From positions 1 to 64,000 of the forward strand of contig DASSJF010000073.1 of assembly GCA_035691305.1 (NCBI GenBank): a stretch of DNA of 64,000 bases, in the 5' to 3' direction. Positions within the stretch are counted from its first letter, which is position 1. Every line of letters begins with the position of its first letter. This DNA comes from a bacterium. Lineage in GTDB: Bacteria; Sysuimicrobiota; Sysuimicrobiia; Sysuimicrobiales; Segetimicrobiaceae. Positions 34,873-44,084 of the stretch are shown piece by piece. The translations under genes were made by a program, and so were the position numbers. The notes under the pieces were generated by a model. It was not told the DNA's origin. It made no database searches and worked only from the letters and a program-made list of their open reading frames with translations.

Positions 34873-35717
34873 CGGCCGCCGCGCCTCGATGGGCCCGGTT
34901 GCTGCGGCGCGCCAACGGCGCGAGCCGCGCGGCGTTTGTCTTTCTCGCGGCGATCGTCGCGGTCGCGGCCGTGCCCGGACCGGTGGCCCGGTACGACCCG
35001 GTCCAGATGAGCCCCGAGGCAGTGCTCGCGTCGCCGTCCGCGGCGCATCCGTTCGGGACGGACGAGTTCGGGCGCGACATCGCGAGCCGCGTAGTGTACG
35101 GCGCCCGCATCTCGCTCGGGTATGCCGTGCTGGCGACGGCGATCAGCATCACGGCCGGCACGCTCATCGGCGTGACGACCGCCTACTACGGGGGCGCCTA
35201 CGACAACATCCTTATGCGCGCCGTCGACGTGCTGATGGCGTTTCCGGGCATTCTGCTCGCGCTCATCGTGGTCACGCTGCTCGGGCCGGGATTGACCCAC
35301 GCGATGGTGGCGGTCGGGATCGGCCAGACGCCGGGGGCGGGTCGCGTCGTCAGAGCGGCGACCCTCGGCACGAAGAGCAACCTGTACATCGAGGCGTCGC
35401 GCGCCGCGGGAGGCTCCGGCACCTGGATCATGTGGCGGCATCTCTTGCCGAACATCCGGCACGTCGTCCTCGTCCTAGCCACGCTCGGCTACGGCGCCGC
35501 GATTCTGATCGGGGCGTCGCTGAGCTTTCTCGGGCTCGGCGCGCAGCCGCCCACCCCCGAATGGGGCAGCATGCTGGAGACCGCCCGCGGATATCTGCAG
35601 AGCAACTGGTGGGTCGGTGTGCTGCCGGGCGTGGTACTCGGCGCCACGCTGCTGTGCGTGAACGTCGTCGGCGATCAACTGCGGGACATTTTCGACCCGA
35701 GCCTCAGGCTCGATTAG
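34869..35717 (+). CDS. ABC importer E: DppC-type permease
   Basis: A 282-residue permease starting at the GTG that overlaps the dppB stop. It carries HPFGTDEFGRDIASR, an EAA loop (LYIEASRAAGGSGTWIMWRHLLPN) and ends GDQLRDIFDPSLRLD. Nine bases later the gamma-glutamyltransferase gene begins, with the ribosome site AGGAGG overlapping the dppC stop, so importer and enzyme are likely co-translated. Confidence 0.92.
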   Translation: MTAAAPRWARLLRRANGASRAAFVFLAAIVAVAAVPGPVARYDPVQMSPEAVLASPSAAHPFGTDEFGRDIASRVVYGARISLGYAVLATAISITAGTLIGVTTAYYGGAYDNILMRAVDVLMAFPGILLALIVVTLLGPGLTHAMVAVGIGQTPGAGRVVRAATLGTKSNLYIEASRAAGGSGTWIMWRHLLPNIRHVVLVLATLGYGAAILIGASLSFLGLGAQPPTPEWGSMLETARGYLQSNWWVGVLPGVVLGATLLCVNVVGDQLRDIFDPSLRLD

Positions 35718-35726
35718 GAGGCATCG

Positions 35727-37352
35727 ATGCGCACGGGAGCGATTGCGTGTCCGGAGCCGCCGGCCGCGGAAACCGGCGAGCGGATCTTCGCCGGGGGCGG
35801 GACCGCGCTCGAGGCGGCCGTCGCCGCGGCGGCGGTGCAGGGCGTCACCAATCCGCTCGGCTGCGGCCTCGGCGGCATGGCGCATATCATGGTCGTGCGC
35901 CGCGGCTGGCCCGCGCCGCGGTTTCTCAACGCGTCCGTCGCGGTGGGCTCGCGGGCCGAGCCCGGCGTCTTTGAAGAGGCGTTTTTGGGTCGCAGCGAGC
36001 GCGCGGGTCGCTATCTGATCGCGGGCGACCGCAACCAGTTGGGCTACGAGTCGATCATGACGCCCGGCTTCGTGCGGGGGATGGAGACGCTGCTCCATCT
36101 GGGAGGCGGCTGCCTCGGCTGGCCGGCGCTGTTCGAGCCCGCCGCCGGGATCGCCGGCGACGGATTCCCGGTATACTCTTATCTCGAGTCGTATTACACG
36201 TTTGAAGGAGGCGACCGGCCCGGTTATCCGGACGTTTTCCGGAAGCTGGGCCGGGACGCGGCCGCGCGGGAGCGCTATCTGCCCGGCGGCCGGCCGATGC
36301 GGACCGGCGAGACGATGCGCCAGCCCGAGTACGGCCGCACGCTGGAACGCCTCGCCCGCGGCGGACCGGACGAATTCTATCGCGGCGCGCTGGCCCGCGA
36401 GATGGCCGCGGATTTCAGCGCGCGCGGCGCGTTCGTGACGGCCGAAGACCTCGCGGCCTACGCGGTCCAGCCCGCCGAGCCGGTGCAGGGGACGTTCAAG
36501 GGGCTCGAGGTGTACTCCGCGCCGCCCCCCGCCCACGGCGTGGTGCTCGTGACGATGCTCAACCTGGCCGAGGCGCTGGACCTCGGCCGGCTCGAGTGGA
36601 ACAGCCCCGACTACGTGGAGGCGGTGGCGTGGGCGACCCGCGCGGCCTTCGCCGACTGCATGCCGTACCTCTCGGACCCGGCGTTCGTCACCGTGCCGGC
36701 CGCGTGGCTCGTGTCGAAGGAGCGGCTCCGCGGCGTCGGGCGCGAGTTCGCGCTCGAGACCGGGCACGCCGGCGGGATGCCGGCCGACGGCCACACCACC
36801 CACGTCTCCGCGCTCGACAGTGACGGCGACGTCGTCAGCATCACGCATTCGATCGGGTCGATCGCCGGGTCCGGCGTGATGACGCCGGGGCTCGGGTTCC
36901 TGCACAACAACTTCCTCGGGCACTTCAACCCGCTGCGCGGCTACCACAATTCGATCGCGCCGCGGAAGCGCATGGGCGGAGGTTGTCCGACGATCGTCTA
37001 CCGCGCCGGCGCGCCGTGGCTCGCGATCGGGTCGTCCGGCGGGAGCCGCTTGATCAGCGCGGTGTTCCAGACGCTGCTGAACGTCGTGCTCTTCCGGATG
37101 CCGCTCCTGGCCGCGCTCGCGGCGCCGCGCATCCACAGCGAGGCCGGACGCAAGATCTACGTGGAGCCCGCGCTCGCGGAGACCGTCGCCGAACCGCTTC
37201 GCCGCCGCGGGTACGAGGTCGACGTGACGATCTACATGGGCTGCAATCAGGCCGTCGAGTGGACGCCGGCGGGGCCGGCGGCGGCATCGGATCCGCGCGG
37301 CGGAATGGGCGTCGGCCTGTGGCCCGGTGCGCGCGGACAGGACCGGACATGA
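35727..37352 (+). CDS. Gamma-glutamyltransferase family protein (paralogue 1)
   Basis: A 541-residue Ntn-hydrolase of the gamma-glutamyltransferase family, which self-cleaves and then hydrolyses or transfers gamma-glutamyl groups. The motif DGHTTHVSALD gives a catalytic Thr357, predicting a 356-residue large and 185-residue small subunit. IGSSGGSRLI, the oxyanion-side loop, is intact. It begins GAIACPEPPAAETGERIFAGGG with no signal peptide, whereas classical enzymes are periplasmic; here cytoplasmic action on imported compounds is implied. It overlaps the CapA-like gene (ATGA). A paralogue lies at 58808-60388. Confidence 0.88.
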   Translation: MRTGAIACPEPPAAETGERIFAGGGTALEAAVAAAAVQGVTNPLGCGLGGMAHIMVVRRGWPAPRFLNASVAVGSRAEPGVFEEAFLGRSERAGRYLIAGDRNQLGYESIMTPGFVRGMETLLHLGGGCLGWPALFEPAAGIAGDGFPVYSYLESYYTFEGGDRPGYPDVFRKLGRDAAARERYLPGGRPMRTGETMRQPEYGRTLERLARGGPDEFYRGALAREMAADFSARGAFVTAEDLAAYAVQPAEPVQGTFKGLEVYSAPPPAHGVVLVTMLNLAEALDLGRLEWNSPDYVEAVAWATRAAFADCMPYLSDPAFVTVPAAWLVSKERLRGVGREFALETGHAGGMPADGHTTHVSALDSDGDVVSITHSIGSIAGSGVMTPGLGFLHNNFLGHFNPLRGYHNSIAPRKRMGGGCPTIVYRAGAPWLAIGSSGGSRLISAVFQTLLNVVLFRMPLLAALAAPRIHSEAGRKIYVEPALAETVAEPLRRRGYEVDVTIYMGCNQAVEWTPAGPAAASDPRGGMGVGLWPGARGQDRT

Positions 37353-38506
37353 CCGTGGTGCGGACGAACCGCCCGGACGGCGGGCCCATCTCGCTCTGCC
37401 TCACGGGGGACGTGATGCTCGAGCGTCCGCTCCTGCGAACCGGCGCGAACGCCGCCGCGCCCGCGACGCTCGAGGCCTACGCGCTGCTCCAGCACGCGGA
37501 CGTCGGCGTCGTCAATCTCGAAACGGTGCTGACGGACACGGGTGCGCCGGCCAGCAAACTGGTGACGATGCGCAGCGATCCCGCGCTCGCCCGCGAACTG
37601 CCGCGCATCGGCTGCCGCGTCGCCACCGTCGCCAACAACCACGCCCTCGACTACGGCGCCGATGGGCTGCTCCGCACGCTCGACGCGCTCCGGGACGCGG
37701 GCGTTGCCGCGGCCGGCGGCGGCCGCGATTTCGACGCGGCGATGGCTCCGGCGATCGTGGAGGCGCGCGGCCGGCGCGTGGCGATCTTTTCGTTTGCGAC
37801 GACGCTCCCCCACGGTTTCGCGGCGCGGGCCGGCGTGCCGGGCATCGCGCCGATTCGGATCCGGACGAGCTATTACTACGACAGCGAGACGCTGGACGAG
37901 GTCCCGGGGATGTCTCCCTACGTCCAGACCGAAGCGAATCCGGACGACGTCGAGCGGGCGTGCGGTGCGATCCGGTCGGCGCGCCGGCGCGCCGACCTGG
38001 TCGTCGTGGCGATGCACTGGGGCATCCCGAACGGCTGGGTCGCCGCCCATCAAGGCCCGCTGGCCGGCTACCAGCGCCCGCTCGGCCGGCAGATCATCGA
38101 CGCCGGCGCCGATGCGATCGTCGGCCACAACGCGCACATGCTGCACGGCATGGAACTCTATCACGGCCGGCCGATCCTCTATTCGATCGGGGATTTCGTG
38201 TTCCACACCCACGCCGAGGGCCGCACGATCGCGCTGCGCCGGGCATACCCGCCGTACAACACGGCGCCGCTGCACGCGCCGATCACAAAGCTGACCTGCG
38301 CCGTCCGGATGCTCGCCGGGCGCGAGAGAATCGACCGCGTCGAGGTCGTGCCCGTGGTGCTGAACGCGCTGGGAGAGCCCGAGCTGGTGACGGGCGGGTC
38401 CGCCGAATCCGTGCTCGCGTTCGTCGACGAGCAGAGCGCGCCACTCGGAGCGCGGCTGCGCCGCGACGGCGGGTGCGCGGTGCTCGTGGAGGCGGCCGCG
38501 TGCTGA
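37349..38506 (+). CDS. CapA-like metallophosphatase-fold protein
   Basis: A 385-residue member of the CapA / PgsA family (poly-gamma-glutamate capsule proteins with a calcineurin-like fold). Motifs include LCLTGDVMLE, VVNLETVLTD, ANNHALDYGADG, MHWGIPNGW and GHNAHMLHGMELYHG. Unlike Bacillus CapA there is no N-terminal transmembrane helix and the catalytic domain starts almost at once, so it should be cytosolic. CapB and CapC are not nearby. It overlaps the gamma-glutamyltransferase stop, and the next gene overlaps its end by 7 bp. A role in cleaving gamma-glutamyl or phosphorylated compounds is an inference. Confidence 0.85.
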   Translation: MTVVRTNRPDGGPISLCLTGDVMLERPLLRTGANAAAPATLEAYALLQHADVGVVNLETVLTDTGAPASKLVTMRSDPALARELPRIGCRVATVANNHALDYGADGLLRTLDALRDAGVAAAGGGRDFDAAMAPAIVEARGRRVAIFSFATTLPHGFAARAGVPGIAPIRIRTSYYYDSETLDEVPGMSPYVQTEANPDDVERACGAIRSARRRADLVVVAMHWGIPNGWVAAHQGPLAGYQRPLGRQIIDAGADAIVGHNAHMLHGMELYHGRPILYSIGDFVFHTHAEGRTIALRRAYPPYNTAPLHAPITKLTCAVRMLAGRERIDRVEVVPVVLNALGEPELVTGGSAESVLAFVDEQSAPLGARLRRDGGCAVLVEAAAC

Positions 38507-39306
38507 GGCCGAATCGCGTGCGGGTCGCGTACCGGGAGGGACGGCCTTCGTTCGGCGTCTACGCGCGCATCCCGTCGACGGCGACGATCGAGCTCCTGGC
38601 CCACGCCGGTCTTGACTTCGTGCGCATCGACCTTCTGGAGAACCACATCGGGCCGGAAACGCTCCGCGCCTTGATTCAGGCCGCGCATGCGGCCGGCATC
38701 ACGCCGTTCGTGCGGGTCCCGGCGGTGGACCCGGACGCCATCCGAACGGCACTCGACCTCGGCGCCTCGGGGGTGATCGTGCCGGAGGTGGAGAGCGCCG
38801 CCGACGTCGCGACCGCGGTACGCGCGGCCAAGCTGCCGCCCCACGGCCGCCGCCGAATCGGACTGACCGGCGTCGACGGGCACGGCCGGATTGCCCCCGA
38901 AGAATACGCGACCTGGGCCGCCGAGCATGTGCTGCTGGGCGTCCAGGTCGAGACGCGCGCCGCGCTCGACGACCTCGACGCCATCCTGGCGGTTCCCGGC
39001 CTCGATATGGTGCTCGGCGGCCGCGGGACGCTGGCGGCCCAACTCGGCGTCCCCGGGCAGCGCGATCATCCGAGGGTCGTGGAGACAGAGGCGCGATTGA
39101 TGGATCGCGCCAGGGACGCGGGCAAGATCATCTCCATCACGTATATGCCGGTGCGCGATCCCGCGCAGACGACTCCCGTCTGTGACTGGATCGCGCGCGG
39201 GATCCACAGCGTGGCGCTCGGGCTGGACGCCGATTTCGTATACGTCTACCGGCGTCTCCTCGCGACGCTCGCGCCCGCGGCGCCGGCGCGCCGGCGGGAG
39301 GTCTGA
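38500..39306 (+). CDS. HpcH/HpaI aldolase-like protein (paralogue 1), altered metal site
   Basis: A 268-residue TIM-barrel protein of the HpcH/HpaI class II aldolase family, which cleaves 4-hydroxy-2-oxo acids to pyruvate and an aldehyde. LVQVET-like VQVETRAALDDL keeps the metal-binding Glu and VRVPAVDP the Arg region, but the usual GPxDLS metal loop reads GGRGTLA, so the Asp ligand is a Thr. The usual DxEH catalytic motif reads DLLENH. The GTG at 38500 has GGAGG seven bases before it and overlaps the CapA stop. A cyclase gene follows after 6 bp. It may have a changed reaction. A close relative lies at 56622. Confidence 0.85.
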   Translation: MLRPNRVRVAYREGRPSFGVYARIPSTATIELLAHAGLDFVRIDLLENHIGPETLRALIQAAHAAGITPFVRVPAVDPDAIRTALDLGASGVIVPEVESAADVATAVRAAKLPPHGRRRIGLTGVDGHGRIAPEEYATWAAEHVLLGVQVETRAALDDLDAILAVPGLDMVLGGRGTLAAQLGVPGQRDHPRVVETEARLMDRARDAGKIISITYMPVRDPAQTTPVCDWIARGIHSVALGLDADFVYVYRRLLATLAPAAPARRREV

Positions 39307-39312
39307 GGGGGC

Positions 39313-39993
39313 GTGGCGCCGCGGTGCGTGAATCTCGCGCAGCCGTGGTTTACCGGCATGCCCCACGGCAGGCACCACGACGTCCCGTCGTTCGAGCCGA
39401 GACCGCACACCGTCACGTTCCCCGGCGGCAGCGCCCGGGTCTCGATCACGGAGATCCACACCGCGGCCCACGTGGGCACGCACATCGACGCGGCGCGCCA
39501 CTTCTTCCCGGACGGGCCGTCGATCGACGCCTATCCCACCGCGCGGTTCGTGGGGCCGGGCATCGTCCTCGACGCGGCGCGGGAAGGACCGGTGCCGCTG
39601 ACCGCGTGTGAGCTGCGGGCGATGCATCCGGAGATCCGGCGGGGCGACATCGTGTTCATCTACTTCGGGTACGCGGAGCGGTTCGGGCGGGACGACTACC
39701 GCATTCATCCGTACCTCTCGGTGGACGCCGCCGAATTCCTCATCGAACGCGGCGTGAACATCGTCGGGACCGATACGATCACGCCCGACGCGCCGGGCGT
39801 CACCCGACAGTCCGGGTTCGACTGGCCGATCCATCGGCGGCTGCTGAGCCGCGACGTGCTGATCGTGGAGAACCTCGGCCCCGGGCTCAGAGACGTGCGA
39901 GGTCGCCGGCTGACGCTTGCCGTGCTGCCGATGCGAATTCGAGGGGGCGACGGATCGCCGGTCGCCGCCTGCGCGTTGTTCGAAGACGGATAG
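39313..39993 (+). CDS. Cyclase/kynurenine formamidase-like hydrolase
   Basis: A 226-residue metal-dependent hydrolase of the cyclase (KynB-like) family, which cleaves N-formyl or cyclic amides. The signature HVGTHIDAARHFF supplies the His, Asp and His ligands (HxGTHxDxxxH). The GTG at 39313 lies six bases after the aldolase-like stop, with GAGGGGG as ribosome site. It fits as a late hydrolytic step of the importer E operon. The substrate cannot be told from sequence. Confidence 0.85.
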   Translation: MAPRCVNLAQPWFTGMPHGRHHDVPSFEPRPHTVTFPGGSARVSITEIHTAAHVGTHIDAARHFFPDGPSIDAYPTARFVGPGIVLDAAREGPVPLTACELRAMHPEIRRGDIVFIYFGYAERFGRDDYRIHPYLSVDAAEFLIERGVNIVGTDTITPDAPGVTRQSGFDWPIHRRLLSRDVLIVENLGPGLRDVRGRRLTLAVLPMRIRGGDGSPVAACALFEDG

Positions 39994-40043
39994 TCGGCCG
40001 GCCGGCTCCGCGGGCGGGTTGTGGAAGGCGGGTGAGGTTCGTA

Positions 40044-41060
40044 ATGCCGATCCGATGGGGCGTGTTGGGCGTCGCCGGCATCGCCGTCAGGACCGTCATC
40101 CCGGCGATCCAGAGCGCTCGCGGCGCCGAGCTCGTGGCGATTGCGAGTCGAACGGCGGCCCGCGCCGCCGAGGCCGCGGAGCGCCTCCGCGTGCGCCCGC
40201 ACGCGTCGTACGAGGCGCTCCTCGCCGACTCCGAGGTCGACGCGGTCTACATACCGCTGCCCAACGCGCTGCACCGGGAGTGGACGGTTCGCAGCGCCGA
40301 GGCCGGCAAGCACGTCTTGTGCGAAAAGCCGCTCGCGCTTACCGCGCTCGAGGCCCGCGAGATGATCGCGGCCTGCCGGGCGCACGGCGTCCGGCTCATG
40401 GAAGCGTTCATGTACCGGTTTCACCCGCGGACCGCCCGCGTCGCCGAGATGGCCGCGTCCGGCGCCCTTGGCGAGTTGCGGCTCGTCCGCGCCGCGTTTA
40501 CCTTTCCCGTACGCGAACCGCAGACGAACATTCGCTTCAGACCGGAACTCGGCGGGGGCGCTCTGTACGACGTCGGGTGCTACGGCATCAACGTCAGCCG
40601 GATGCTGCTCGGGCAGCCCGCCGAAGTCTTCGCCTGGGGGGAAATCGGCCGCGCGGGTGTCGACGAGGCGGCTGTCGCGCTCCTGCGGTTCGACACCCAT
40701 CGCACCGCGGTCGTCGATTGCGGCCTGCGCATCGTACGGCGGGAAGAGGTCGAGATCGTCGGGACCGACGGCCGTCTCTTCGTCTCGAAGGCGTTCCTGC
40801 CGGGAACCGCCGAGGCGGAGTTTCAGCATTTTCACGGCGCGGAGCAGGTTCGAATCGCCGTCCCGGGCGCCAATCAGACGCAACGAATGGTTGAGGCGTT
40901 CGTCGACGCCGTTCGCACGGGCGCGCCGGTCCCCTACCCGCCGGAGGACGCCGTGTTGAATCTGGCGGTTATCGAGGCCCTTCTGCGTTCGCTGCGCAGC
41001 GGCCGGCCTGAGCCCGTAACTCACCAGGGAAGGGGCGGCACCGGCGGTTCGGGCGTGTAA
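40044..41060 (+). CDS. Gfo/Idh/MocA-family oxidoreductase
   Basis: A 338-residue NAD(P)-dependent dehydrogenase. The Rossmann start (IRWGVLGVAGIAVRTVIPAIQ), AIASRTAARAAEAAERL and the catalytic Lys of CEKPLALTALEA are typical of this family, which oxidises sugars, inositols or related hydroxy compounds. ATG 40044 has GTGAGG eight bases upstream; a GTG at 40032 is an alternative. It is the last gene of the importer E run and its last 40 bp overlap, tail to tail, the amidohydrolase gene on the other strand. Confidence 0.85.
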   Translation: MPIRWGVLGVAGIAVRTVIPAIQSARGAELVAIASRTAARAAEAAERLRVRPHASYEALLADSEVDAVYIPLPNALHREWTVRSAEAGKHVLCEKPLALTALEAREMIAACRAHGVRLMEAFMYRFHPRTARVAEMAASGALGELRLVRAAFTFPVREPQTNIRFRPELGGGALYDVGCYGINVSRMLLGQPAEVFAWGEIGRAGVDEAAVALLRFDTHRTAVVDCGLRIVRREEVEIVGTDGRLFVSKAFLPGTAEAEFQHFHGAEQVRIAVPGANQTQRMVEAFVDAVRTGAPVPYPPEDAVLNLAVIEALLRSLRSGRPEPVTHQGRGGTGGSGV

Positions 41061-42223
41061 TGGACGCCGGCTTTGAACACGTGGCGTACCTGCCGCGCCG
41101 CGCTGATGTTCCGGAGCGGATTGCCCTCGAGCAGAACGACGTCGGCCTCCTTGCCGGGCGTCAGGGTGCCGAGTTGGTCGGACCAGCCTAGGATATCCGC
41201 GCAGGCGATTGTGGCCGCCCGCAGCGCCTGCTCGGGCGTCAGCCCGACCTGGACCATCAGCTCGAGCTCCAGCGCCAGTTCGTGGTGGAAGACGCGGGGC
41301 GCGCCCGTATCGGTTCCCGTAGCGTACTTCACGCCCGCCCCGGCGGCGCGCATGAAATACTCCATCTTGCGGTCCCAGACACGGTTCGCGAGCTCGACGA
41401 GGCCGTCGTCGAGGCCGATTTCGCGCCCCTCCCGCGACAGCTTCCAATACGCCGCGAACGTCGGCACGATGTAGGCGCCGCGTTCGAGCAGCAGTTCGAT
41501 CACGTCGTCCGGCATTTCGGTCGCGTGCTCGATCGTCTCCACGCCGGCCTTGAGCGCGACGCGGGTCACCGCGGCCGGGTGCGAGTGCACGGCGATCCAT
41601 TTGCCGGCGTTGTGCGCCTCCTCGACGGCGCCGCGGATCTCGTCCTCGCCGAACTCCATGCCGAAGGGGTTCTCAGAAGCCTGCATGACGCCGCCGCTCG
41701 CGACGAGTTTGATGCCGTCGGCGCCGGCGTCGATCTGCTCGCGCGCCGCCTGCCGCAGCGCGCCGACGCCCGAGATCTCTTCGATCAGGCCTGTGCCGTG
41801 GCCGCCGGGCGCGCCGAGCCAGCGCCCCGCGGCCTGCATCCTCGGCCCGGGGACCAGGCCCAGGTTGATGGCCTTCTTGAGGTGCAGATCGATGTGGGCG
41901 TGGCCGCCGACGTCGCGCCACATCGTGATCCCGGCGTTGAGCGCGTTCCGGGCGAACGCGGCGGCCTGGATGGCCTTGAGCGTGTGCGGTTGCGCGTTCA
42001 CCGGCGCCGTGTCCATCGTGTGCATGTAGCCGGTGAAATGGCCGTGCATCTGCCCCATCCCGGGGATCGCGGTGAGGCCGGCCGCGTCCAGCATGCCCGG
42101 GCCGCCGGCCGCGACCGGCTGTGGGAGGACCGCTTTGATGGTCGTGCCTTCGATCCGGATGGCGCCTTCCTCGATGACCGGCCCATCCATCGGGATGATG
42201 CGGCAGCGGTTGATCGTGGTCAT
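41021..42223 (-). CDS. Amidohydrolase (imidazolonepropionase-like), importer F unit
   Basis: A 400-residue metal-dependent amidohydrolase. Ligands are visible: His60-x-His62 in MHGHFTGY, Lys172 in GIKLVASGG, His213 and His215 in VHSHPAA, His233 in IEHATE and Asp305 in TGTDTGAP. The ATG at 42223 has GGAGGCC upstream, 11 bp after the dppC stop. It closes the leftward run headed by the GntR gene. It resembles, but is clearly distinct from, the enzyme at 4756. Its C-terminal end overlaps the convergent oxidoreductase gene by 40 bp. Confidence 0.9.
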   Translation of the reverse strand: MTTINRCRIIPMDGPVIEEGAIRIEGTTIKAVLPQPVAAGGPGMLDAAGLTAIPGMGQMHGHFTGYMHTMDTAPVNAQPHTLKAIQAAAFARNALNAGITMWRDVGGHAHIDLHLKKAINLGLVPGPRMQAAGRWLGAPGGHGTGLIEEISGVGALRQAAREQIDAGADGIKLVASGGVMQASENPFGMEFGEDEIRGAVEEAHNAGKWIAVHSHPAAVTRVALKAGVETIEHATEMPDDVIELLLERGAYIVPTFAAYWKLSREGREIGLDDGLVELANRVWDRKMEYFMRAAGAGVKYATGTDTGAPRVFHHELALELELMVQVGLTPEQALRAATIACADILGWSDQLGTLTPGKEADVVLLEGNPLRNISAARQVRHVFKAGVHYTPEPPVPPLPW

Positions 42224-42234
42224 GTTGGCCTCCG

Positions 42235-43140
42235 TCAGCGGACGGCGCCGGACTCCGCGCGCGGATCCAGCGCGTCGCGGAGCCAGTCGCCGATGAGATT
42301 CGTTGCCAGCACCGTGAGCATGATCGCGGCTCCCGGGAACGTGGCGAGCCACCAGGCGACGGACAGATACTGGGCGCCGTCGGTCAACATCCCGCCCCAA
42401 CTCGGGATGTTGGACGGGATGCCGAGCCCGAGGAACGTGAGCGCGGCCTCCGCCGTGATCATGCCGCCGAGCGAGAAGCTCGCGATCGTGAGGACGGACG
42501 GCACCACATTCGGGACGACGTGCCGGAGGATGATCCGTGCGTCGCGAGCGCCCATGGTCCGTGCCGCGTCGATGTACTCTTGCCGCCGGATTCCGAGGAC
42601 GCGGCTCCGCGTGACCCGGGCGTATCCCACCCAGCCGGACAGCGCGAGCACCGCGATGAGGTTGCGCACGCCGGCGCCGAGCACCGCGACGATCGCGAGG
42701 CTCAACAGAATCGAGGGAAACGCGAGCTGGACGTCCGTGATGCGCATCAGCAGATCGTCCCAGCCTCGGCCGGCGTAGCCGCTCGACACACCGATCGCCG
42801 TGCCGGCCAGCGCCGAGACGGCCACCGCGCTCAGGCTCACGACGAGCGAGATGCGCGACCCGAAGATGATCCGGCTCACCAAGTCGCGGCCCAGCTGGTC
42901 GGTGCCGAGCCAGAAGTGATGTCCCGCGGCGGCCGACATCGGCGGCAGGAGCCGGTGGACGATGTCTTGGGCCTCCGGATCCATCGGCGCGAGACGCGGC
43001 GCCAGCGCCGCGAGCAAGAGGACGCACGCAAACACCGCGGCGCCCACCCAGGCGCCCGGATCCCGCGTTGCGGCGCGCCATACCGGCCACCAGGGCGGGC
43101 GCCGGGCCGGTGCGGAGGCGGCCGCGCCCACGGACGCCAT
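42235..43140 (-). CDS. ABC importer F: DppC-type permease
   Basis: A 301-residue permease with an Ala/Pro/Arg tail, HFWLGTDQLGRDLVSR, an EAA loop (EYIDAARTMGARDARIILRHVVPN) and GDWLRDALDPRAESGAVR at the end. Its ATG shares one base with the dppB stop (TGATG). Confidence 0.92.
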   Translation of the reverse strand: MASVGAAASAPARRPPWWPVWRAATRDPGAWVGAAVFACVLLLAALAPRLAPMDPEAQDIVHRLLPPMSAAAGHHFWLGTDQLGRDLVSRIIFGSRISLVVSLSAVAVSALAGTAIGVSSGYAGRGWDDLLMRITDVQLAFPSILLSLAIVAVLGAGVRNLIAVLALSGWVGYARVTRSRVLGIRRQEYIDAARTMGARDARIILRHVVPNVVPSVLTIASFSLGGMITAEAALTFLGLGIPSNIPSWGGMLTDGAQYLSVAWWLATFPGAAIMLTVLATNLIGDWLRDALDPRAESGAVR

Positions 43141-44057
43141 CAACTGTAGTGGATCCTCGGATCGAGCCAGGCGTAGAGCATGTCCGTGCAGAAGGTGGCC
43201 GTGACAAAGATCGTCGCCGCGAAGAGCACCACGGCCTGCACCACCGGGATGTCCCGCGCGAAGATTGCCTGCACGGCCAGACGGCCCATGCCGGGCCAGG
43301 CGAAGACCGTTTCGGTCACCACGGCGCCGCCCAGCAGCGTGCCGAGCTCCAGCCCGATCCACGTGACGATGGGCAGGCTCGCGTTCCGCAGCGCGTGGCG
43401 GCCGACGACCGCCGCCTCGCGAAGCCCCTTTGCGCGCGCGGTGCGAAGATAGTCTTCCGCGACGATGTCGAGCATCGATGTTCGCGTGAGACGCAGGATC
43501 CCCGCCGCTGAGAAGACGCCGAGCACGACCGACGGCAGGACGAGATGGCGGAAGCCGCCCATGCCGCCGGTCGGAAGCCACCGCAGCGCGACTCCAAACA
43601 GCAAGATCGCCTGCAGTCCGAGCCAGAACGTCGGCATGGATTGGCCGAGCATCGAAAACAGGAGCGCCGCCCGGTCCACGAGACGCCGCCGGTGGAGGGC
43701 GGCCAGAACGCCGAGCGGCACCGCGAGGCTCACGGCGATCACGAGCGCGGCGGACGCGAGTTCCGCCGTCGCCGGCACTCGGTCGAGGACCAACGAAAGC
43801 GCCGGCGTATTCTGCCGGACCGACAGGCCGAAATCGCCGCGGAGGGCCGCGGTCAGGAAGGCGAGATACTGCACGGGGAGCGGCCGGTCCAGCCCGAGAA
43901 TGTGCCGCATTTCGGCCACCTGGGCCGGACCGGCCTGAAACGGCAGCAGCAAGACCACCGGATCGCCGATCACGTGCGTCAGCGCAAACGCGACGGCGGA
44001 GATCCCGAACAGGACCAGGACCGCCTCGAGCAGCCGCCGGGCGACGTAGCGCTGCAT
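43140..44057 (-). CDS. ABC importer F: DppB-type permease
   Basis: A 305-residue permease. It has YVARRLLEAVLVLFGISAVAFA, GDPVVLLLPFQ (the Pro-Gly-Asp turn here reads IGDP), an EAA loop (DYLRTARAKGLREAAVVGRHALRN) and a DPRIHYS end. It follows its binding-protein gene by 27 bp and touches dppC. Confidence 0.93.
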   Translation of the reverse strand: MQRYVARRLLEAVLVLFGISAVAFALTHVIGDPVVLLLPFQAGPAQVAEMRHILGLDRPLPVQYLAFLTAALRGDFGLSVRQNTPALSLVLDRVPATAELASAALVIAVSLAVPLGVLAALHRRRLVDRAALLFSMLGQSMPTFWLGLQAILLFGVALRWLPTGGMGGFRHLVLPSVVLGVFSAAGILRLTRTSMLDIVAEDYLRTARAKGLREAAVVGRHALRNASLPIVTWIGLELGTLLGGAVVTETVFAWPGMGRLAVQAIFARDIPVVQAVVLFAATIFVTATFCTDMLYAWLDPRIHYS

Positions 44058-44084
44058 CAGCGTGCCGGCGCGGCGCTGCGGGCG

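Noticed and set aside
37349-38506. CapA-like gene as part of a capsule synthesis operon
   Set aside because: No CapB/CapC or membrane anchor nearby, and the neighbours are catabolic and import genes.
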